Below, one piece after another: positions 57,736 through 64,000 of a DNA stretch of 64,000 nucleotides. Location of the stretch: contig NC_068575.1 in NCBI RefSeq assembly GCF_025698545.1, positions 51,779,980-51,843,979 on the forward strand, read 5' to 3'. The notes beneath the pieces are model-generated. The model did not search any database. It saw only the letters and a list, made by a program, of their open reading frames with translations, and was not told the DNA's origin. Source of the stretch: Gossypium raimondii (lineage: Eukaryota; Streptophyta; Magnoliopsida; Malvales; Malvaceae). A program made the translations under genes and the position numbers. Position 1 is the stretch's first letter. Every line of letters starts with the position of its first letter.

Positions 57736-59039
57736 CCATCAATTACCATGAAGAAGAATATCAATAACCCAAAAATTTAAAAAACAAGAAACAAATTTTA
57801 ATAGTAAAAATATCTCTAAAATTAAATTTTGGTTTTCTCTGTTTGAACATATTTAAAAGACTTTTGTTTGATATGTGGTAAGTGAGAATGAATCATTTGA
57901 TGTCTCTAATATCATAACACTCAAGTGGCAGATAATGACAGAAGTTTATATAAAATAAAAATCAGTTTCAAAAATCTAACTCACATCAAAAGATTACTTT
58001 TAATGAAAGAAGTTAAAATGTGCAAGAAATAGAAATGCGAGTCGCACTGCCACTGATAGCACTAAAATAAATCATTTTGATTGGAATGCACATGATAAAT
58101 TAATAGCTTGACTCTATACATAACATTATTTACATTCAATCTATTGTAGAATGAGGATTAATATTATTAATTTATAATATTTGATATGACCCAAATCTCA
58201 AATGGCACAAATACTATTCCACGTCCCTTAATTTGATTCCCTCTCTTTTTTATCATTTCTATTTTCTTCATTTTAATTTTCCTCCTCCTCCTTCCACATA
58301 CCCTAGTTGCTAATGCCCTCTATCACAGGTCGTCTTCTCTAGCCAAAAAACATCGATGAGCTCTCCTTTTTCTCCCCTTAATTACTTTTTCATTGTTTAG
58401 ATTTTCTGATGAATAATTAAGAAAATCACGAAATGCAAAATATTTTCTTGAAATCTCTTAACTAATTTTCGTGGTTGGCCGTTAGATCGGTTTACCGAGC
58501 CTCGCACTAGTTTCCCACTATTGGGATCTCCGAGGAGATGAGTAAAACTTTTAGAACTAGCCCTAGGCCAAATCTAATATGGATTTTCTTTTTTTGTTCG
58601 ATGAGTGGGGTTTGTGTTCTGGGATATGGTTATGGTGTGGGTATGTAATGTTGGTGAAGGTACTATGAGTTAACGGAAATATTTGTGCTCATGGCTGATG
58701 AGTGATTAAAATGTTATAAATCTAATTTCGTAATAAATGTGAAAACATAATTGATATCAAAATCTACAATTTACCCTAAAAAAAACTCTTTTATATATGA
58801 CTGTATGAGTGAACTGTTTGCCTGAATTAAATGATTGTCAATAACTTGTCCATCAACTCTCTCTCCTCCAACTTTCACAAATAACAAATATATTAATGGA
58901 GCCTTCCCCTTCCATTCTCCTGCTACTCTCTCTCTCTCTCTAACATAAAAGTATACAGATAAACAGAGAATTAAAAAAGTTGGAGCCTTGCACTTCATTT
59001 TCCTTCTGTCTTTGAGATCACAACACTGGAGTGGAAATT

Positions 59040-59813
59040 ATGCCAAACACCCTGGCCAAAAACCTAAATCTCTGCTTCAAAAAGATCAGATCCCCATTAA
59101 CTTCCCAACCTTCCTCTTCCTCGCCGCTAACCCCAGATGATGACAGCCGTCCACTAACCTCATCCGCCGCCACCGCTTCATCACCTCTCTTCAAAAACTA
59201 CAACTCCCTCTATGACAACACCTTCGACTACTCAACCTCCAAATCCTTGACGCACTCCTCTCTCTCCTTTGACCCAGACCCCTTCCCTGAATCCGACTCC
59301 GAACCCGACTTCGCCACCGTTTTTGCTTCGCACCGCTTCTTTTTCACTTTTCCGGGTAGCTCCAACTCCATCATTGAATCAACAGTACCGTCATCAATCG
59401 CCACCACTCCCGAGTCATCAGATACTCTATTACCCAGCAGTTCCAGTCCCAACAATGACGCAAATCAATCCTCTAACCACGGTTGCGGTGATCGACCGAG
59501 TGAAGAACATGGCCACCCAAGGACCGTTGAAAACAGCGTAGCTGTCCCAACCTTCTCTCCCAACCCGTACATGGATTTCAGGACATCCATGCAGGAAATG
59601 GTGGACGCACGTCACTTAATCGACGTCAAGGCTAACTGGGAATACTTGCATGAGCTTCTCTTGTGTTACCTCGCATTGAATCCCAAAAGTACGCACAAGT
59701 TTATTATAGGAGCATTTGCGGATCTTCTTGTTAGCCTAATGGCAGCGCAGGGTGGCGGCAACAACAACGACGGAAAGATCGGTGACGGTAAGATTCCGGG
59801 GAAGTGCATGTAA
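59040..59813 (+). CDS. OVATE family protein (OFP)
   Basis: An intronless 257-aa ORF, as is usual for OFPs. The ATG at 59040 gives MPNTLAKNLNLCFKKI, the N-terminus of the OFP11/12/16 subgroup; the frame is open three codons further but without ATG. Residues 20-165 are Ser/Pro/Thr-rich and disordered. Residues 166-234 form the OVATE domain: SVAVPTFSPNPYMDFRTSMQ, EMVDAR, then WEYLHELLLCYLALNPKSTH and FADLLVSL. A Gly/Asn-rich tail follows. OFPs repress transcription, interact with TALE homeodomain and TRM proteins, and shape organs. The upstream region has a CT-rich leader (58921-58943). The exact subgroup member cannot be fixed from one sequence. Confidence 0.93.
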   Translation: MPNTLAKNLNLCFKKIRSPLTSQPSSSSPLTPDDDSRPLTSSAATASSPLFKNYNSLYDNTFDYSTSKSLTHSSLSFDPDPFPESDSEPDFATVFASHRFFFTFPGSSNSIIESTVPSSIATTPESSDTLLPSSSSPNNDANQSSNHGCGDRPSEEHGHPRTVENSVAVPTFSPNPYMDFRTSMQEMVDARHLIDVKANWEYLHELLLCYLALNPKSTHKFIIGAFADLLVSLMAAQGGGNNNDGKIGDGKIPGKCM

Positions 59814-61320
59814 AATATGTAATGTTATCACCAATTGATTGCGGATCAGAATATTGATTAATTATCTAAATGAGTAATATATACATGTGGGGAACTAAAA
59901 AGTTTGTTCCCATTGTTTTTTGTCTCATATACTTGGTTCAATTATATTACCTTATCTTGTAAGCTGTCTTCTTTTGGTTCTTGTCTGAAACATTGCAGCT
60001 CATGACATACATAACACCTTCTAAAACACATTAGAAACTGTAAGTAAAAGCTGATGTTTGTTTGCATTGAAACCAATTTGATAAATGGCTGTCTCTTACA
60101 CACTTTTTTATTGTTCTACTTTCGTATCTTTTTTTCCAGATTTTAATTTAGAATTTTGGGCGGTTTATCCATAAACCTACAAAAACAATGCACACATTGA
60201 AGTAGAGAAATATTATGCAATTCAACACCAATTGAATGTTAGATTAGGACATTATTTTGACATGGAAAATCAAATGAGCAATGTGTGGTTGTTAGGATGG
60301 TAGGGGCATATTATTTCATGGCCGCTATCCCAATTTTTGTTGCTTGTTTTCCTGTGCAGTTAGCAACTCAGCATCATTGGCTTTCTTTTTTATTAAATTT
60401 TATTACCATGTTCTTCTCTAAAATTTATGTATACCTTTTGTCTTTTACATGCACGCCTCGTGGTTTCTTTCGAGCTAAGTAAGAGAGAACATTATAATAT
60501 TAAGAAAATAATTAATTTTTAAAAAAAGAAAATCCCGAAATCCATGTGAGCTATGTAGGTGGTTGGTTCTGTAAGCACATAAAGTCATAAATGGATAGCG
60601 ATGGAGTGTACAAATTTTACTTCAATTTAACACAGAGACAAACAGAGTCTTTTTTGTCTTTTTGCAAATGTGACTGATGAGGTGAAGCCAAACAAATTTT
60701 AATAAGTTTCCTGGATCTTCCCCAAGCATCCTTATCAATGCAGACAAATCCCCGGATTAAAATGAAACCCAATTGGTATGAGTAAAAAATTACCCATCAA
60801 AACAGACAGGGCCAGGGAATCCTGAATTTTGTCCTTCATTATTTTTTTATTTTTTCTATATTGGAAACCATTTCAAAACAAACATGGTGCAAGATTCACT
60901 GAAACGTGGTGATTATGATTCGTCCTTATACTAACTTAAGTGGCTCATAATTGATTAAAACGATGGAACATTGGTCCATTCTGTACCCAAGATTAGAGCT
61001 TTGAATTAATGAGTAATCACATGGTTATGTCCTCTAGTTATCATAACCATCAAACGATGCTTTTAAAATGGTAGGTGGTTTTTGTCATAATTTTCTAGAA
61101 TCTGAAACTATACTAGATTGCATCAAATTAAGGCCAAGATTAAGTTTAAGGGACCGTGTTTGTGTTTAGCAGACCCATTGAAATAGTTAAAGGTCAAGAG
61201 AGATGGGCCTATGGAAGGGCACTCACCCAACTTTTGTGATAATCTAAAGGAAGTGCTCTGGATTTAAGGTACTTGCAAATGAAAGAACTAGGTAAAAGAA
61301 ATGACTAACTAAACAGAGAA
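59814..61320. other. OFP 3' flank and intergenic
   Basis: 1.5 kb. OFP 3' UTR (to about 59960), then AT-rich intergenic sequence. No gene or RNA recognised. Confidence 0.4.
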
Positions 61321-62629
61321 TGAAAACAGATAATGAGGGAATAAACTTCTTTCTTTATTCCAAAAATTCTTAACCCCTCAATACATGAGGTACAGTATAT
61401 ATAAGGCTTGAGTAACAGCTCTAACAATGTAACAGCATTTTACCAGATTCAAAACTGACTTAACAACTCTCTACACTGCTAATATTCATCCATCTTCTCC
61501 CTAGGCAAAACCCGTAGACAACTTCGAAAACGAGCAAAATTCGATAACGAAAGTGGCTTAGTGAGAACATCAGCGACTTGATCACACGCAGGAACTTCCC
61601 CAACTGCTATTGAACCATTAGCAACCTTTTCACGAACGAAAAATAAATCTAACTCGTCCTGCTTAAACTTTGAATGTAGAACAGGATTAGCAGCAACCGC
61701 AATTGCACCGGAACTGTCACACCAAATATTGGGTATATCGGGACATTGAACATGTAATTCTTGAAGTAATGATAATAGCCACATAACCTCACTAGTGACT
61801 GCGGCAAGGCTCCTGTATTCTGCCTCAGCAGTAGACCGAGCAACGACTTGCTATTTCTTAGAACACCAAGACACAGGAGTATGTCCGAAATAAACACAGT
61901 ACCCAGTAGTGGATCTCCTATCATCAAAATCGAACCCCCAATTTGCATCAGCATACCCAACTAAGGACAAACTAGCGTACGGACGAAACACAACCCCAAG
62001 TTCAAGCGTGCCACTTAGATACCACAAAATGCGCTTTAAAGCAGTCATATGGACAGAAGTGGGACAATGCATAAATTGACATATCCGATTTACAGCATAT
62101 GCAACATCAGGCCTCGTAAGAGTAACATACTGTAGTGCTCCGGCAAGACTCCTGTATTCAGTCGGGTCCTCTAAACGCTCACCATCATCTCTAGTCATGA
62201 CAGAAGAACTAACCATCGGTGTATGAACACTCTTCGCTTTTTCCATCGAACACCTAACAAGAATATCTCGTATATACTTCTTCTGACAGAGATGAGGACC
62301 TCCTGATGAAGAAGGAGCAACTTCAATCCCAAGAAAGTAATGAAGATCGCCCATGTCCTTAAGCGAGAACTCGTTATTCAACAACTGAACAAACCACTCT
62401 ATAACAGGAGGCACATCACCAGTAACAATAATATCATCAACGTACACAAGAACATATAGCGTTGAAAACAGATAATGAGGGAATAAACTTCTTTCTTTAT
62501 TCCAAAAATTCTTAACCCCTCAATACATGAGGTACATTATATATAAGGCTTGAGTAACAGCTCTAACAATGTAACAGCATTTTACCAGATTCAAAACTGA
62601 CTTAACAACTCTCTACACTGCTAATAGCA
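61321..62629 (-). mobile_element. Ty1/copia derivative: short LTRs around a pol fragment
   Basis: Two direct repeats of about 167 bp, 61321-61488 and 62463-62629, start TGAAAACAGATAATGAGGG and run almost identically through ctctctacactgctaata. They differ at one internal position and at the last few bases. Between them, on the minus strand, is 974 bp of Copia pol: the reverse transcriptase end (YVDDIIVTG, FSLKDMGDLHYFLGIEV), then RNase H (GYADANWG, RSTTGYCVYFG, PVSWCSKK, IWCDSSGAIA). A purine-rich stretch (gggagaagatgg, minus strand) lies beside the left LTR, as expected for a polypurine tract. A primer site and gag are not seen. It is much shorter than a normal Copia element and looks broken. 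The near-identity of the repeats suggests a young origin. No matching target duplication is evident. Confidence 0.8.
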
Positions 62630-64000
62630 AATATGTGTTACATATAACAATAATAAATACTTCAAGTCTTCAACCTTCATTGAATCTCTAATACATAAAA
62701 ATAGAACCCATGTTTTGTAGGTTAAGGTAGAGTCTCTCGTAGTTGCAATGCCTTTATGGTTAAAATGGACCCAACTGTATAAATTCGAAGAGAGAGACAC
62801 TTGTTGAAGAGAATAAAAACATGGAAAATGATAGAAACTAGTTTTACTGTTTTAGGGAAAATACATAATGCTACTTGATAAAAAGAAACAATTGTTGTTG
62901 GCCCCATAACTATGGTTCAGAAAAAAAAAAGACCAAACAGCAGAGGGGCTTTAGTTTTCATAATCGTGATTAGTTAGGCGCAAACATCACCTTCTGTCCT
63001 ACAACTTGCATGGTTTTTGCAAGTGTAAGCGGATGATGTGAGAGATGAGCACAGAAATGGGTCAGGCATCATAGATGATTTGGAGCTTTCAGCACATGGT
63101 AATGAGGTTGATTGCATAAACAGTCAAAAGCAAAAAAAGGGTGTAAAAGTTTTACCTCTTTTCTTTTTCAGTCTGTTTGTAAGTTGGCCAACAAGAATGA
63201 TATAATTACAGAAGGTAAGTGAAATGAAATGTTGTTCTAGTTTCTGATTGAAAATGGGAGGCAAACAAGCAAGAGAAAAAAGGCGTAATGGATTAAAGAA
63301 ATATGGTCTTTGATTGCGCTGATTAATAACTATTTTTAACCAATGCTATAAGAACTGATTGATGTTATTGAATGAGAATACTTTACATTGTTGATTAACT
63401 GCAGGGTGATATAATCAATGGTGAAGTTGGTGACCCACACTTGTTTTTGTCCACCTTGAAAGCTACGTTCAATCAAGAAGCCGGCCTAATTAGATTGACA
63501 ATCCCAGTTAACACTCAAAATAAATAATCAAATTTACTTCCTTTACTAAATCTAAGTAATCCATACTACTTAACTCTTTATTATTGACACATGTCATTTC
63601 TTGTTTTTAATGATTCAGTTTTTGGTTTAATTTTGTATTTCATAAGATATAGTATTTTTTTTTACATAATTAAAATCAATCAACACAGGTAAATCTATTT
63701 TAATCAATACATTTATCAAATAACCAAATGAATAGGCATGATTTTAGATATTTGATTCATAAATTTAGACTGAATCTTACGTTTTCACATGCGATAAATC
63801 ATAAAATCTAATAGCACAAACATTAAGTAAGCATAACAAAATATATTATGATAAATTGCAAATGTAAAGTTGACTTAAAATCAAACGTTACTAAATTTAT
63901 TTTAAAGTATTTTCATATTTATGAACATAATAGTTTATTTTAAAAGTTTTAGTTTGCTGTTAATATGAAAAGAAAATGCAACTAAAATCATAATATAAAC
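62630..64000. other. Intergenic region at the right edge
   Basis: 1.4 kb of AT-rich sequence. A splice-acceptor-like attaactgcag occurs near 63395-63405, but no coding exon is recognisable. A gene could lie beyond the right edge. Confidence 0.4.

Larger units (their letters stand above)
54490..58990. other. Long intergenic region, no confident gene
   Basis: 4.5 kb. 55560-56160 has a more gene-like composition: a minus-strand open frame of 71 codons (MSCRNCPGLESL, then LPCLLCAATRQV), a GC-rich hairpin at 55946-55977 and pyrimidine/AG-rich flanks. An 84-codon plus-strand ORF with a basic first half lies at 56491-56745. 56980-57230 is a tandem duplication. 57580-57730 is a SINE. 58260-58700 has pyrimidine-rich sequence but no recognised exon. 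None of the ORFs shows a family motif. Confidence 0.4.

Noticed and set aside
57561-57764. 67-codon ORF on the minus strand
   Set aside because: It runs through the SINE in antisense and has no family resemblance.
59031-59039. OFP start at 59031
   Set aside because: The codon there is GTG; ATG 59040 gives the subgroup-typical N-terminus.
60285-60482. Hydrophobic 65-codon ORF
   Set aside because: Composition-driven ORF in AT-rich DNA with no motif or supporting context.

Overview
The window is nuclear DNA from a dicot plant. It has AT-rich intergenic space, GT-AG introns, plant-specific gene families (FLZ zinc finger, OVATE, SMP-type LEA, GPI-anchored LTP, SKIP30 F-box/kelch) and many plant retroelements and MITEs. 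The Ty3/gypsy remnant with a DUF7745-like gag and the overall repeat mix look like cotton (Gossypium) or another Malvaceae. That assignment is recognition, not a search result.

Layout. 1-7762 is the broken end of a minus-strand Ty3/gypsy element: a 132-bp tandem array, gag and integrase fragments, and a 2.2-kb LTR. 8.9-11.5 kb is a complete 8-exon DRE2/anamorsin gene (+). 12.2-13.6 kb, convergent to it, is a decayed copy of the mitochondrial-type ribosomal protein uL24 (-). At 14.0 kb is a small Ole e 6-like secreted cysteine-rich protein (-). 15.5-20.2 kb holds two tandem GPI-anchored lipid-transfer proteins (+), separated by a Mutator-like MITE with a 9-bp target duplication. 22.1-24.8 kb is SKIP30 (+) with a long leader intron. 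27.7-35.6 kb is a solo gypsy LTR (5-bp target duplication) into which a 5.8-kb LINE has inserted (18-bp target duplication). 38.9-40.7 kb is an FLZ-domain gene (+) with a long leader. 42.9-44.3 kb is a PNRC-motif protein (-). 45.7-52.9 kb is a tandem cluster of three SMP/LEA (D-34 type) genes (+), two of them shortened at the N-terminal repeat. 59.0-59.8 kb is an intronless OVATE family gene (+). 61.3-62.6 kb is a miniature Copia derivative with nearly identical short LTRs.

The genes do not form one pathway. There are two local tandem families (the LTPG pair and the SMP trio) and several single housekeeping or regulatory genes: DRE2 in cytosolic Fe-S assembly, SKIP30 in SCF ubiquitin ligases, FLZ in SnRK1 signalling, OFP in transcriptional repression. 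I did not find a clearly new multi-gene system. The most informative items are the nested transposon structures with exact target duplications, the uL24 copy that has lost its KOW core, the graded loss of the first SMP repeat, and upstream ORFs in two leaders.
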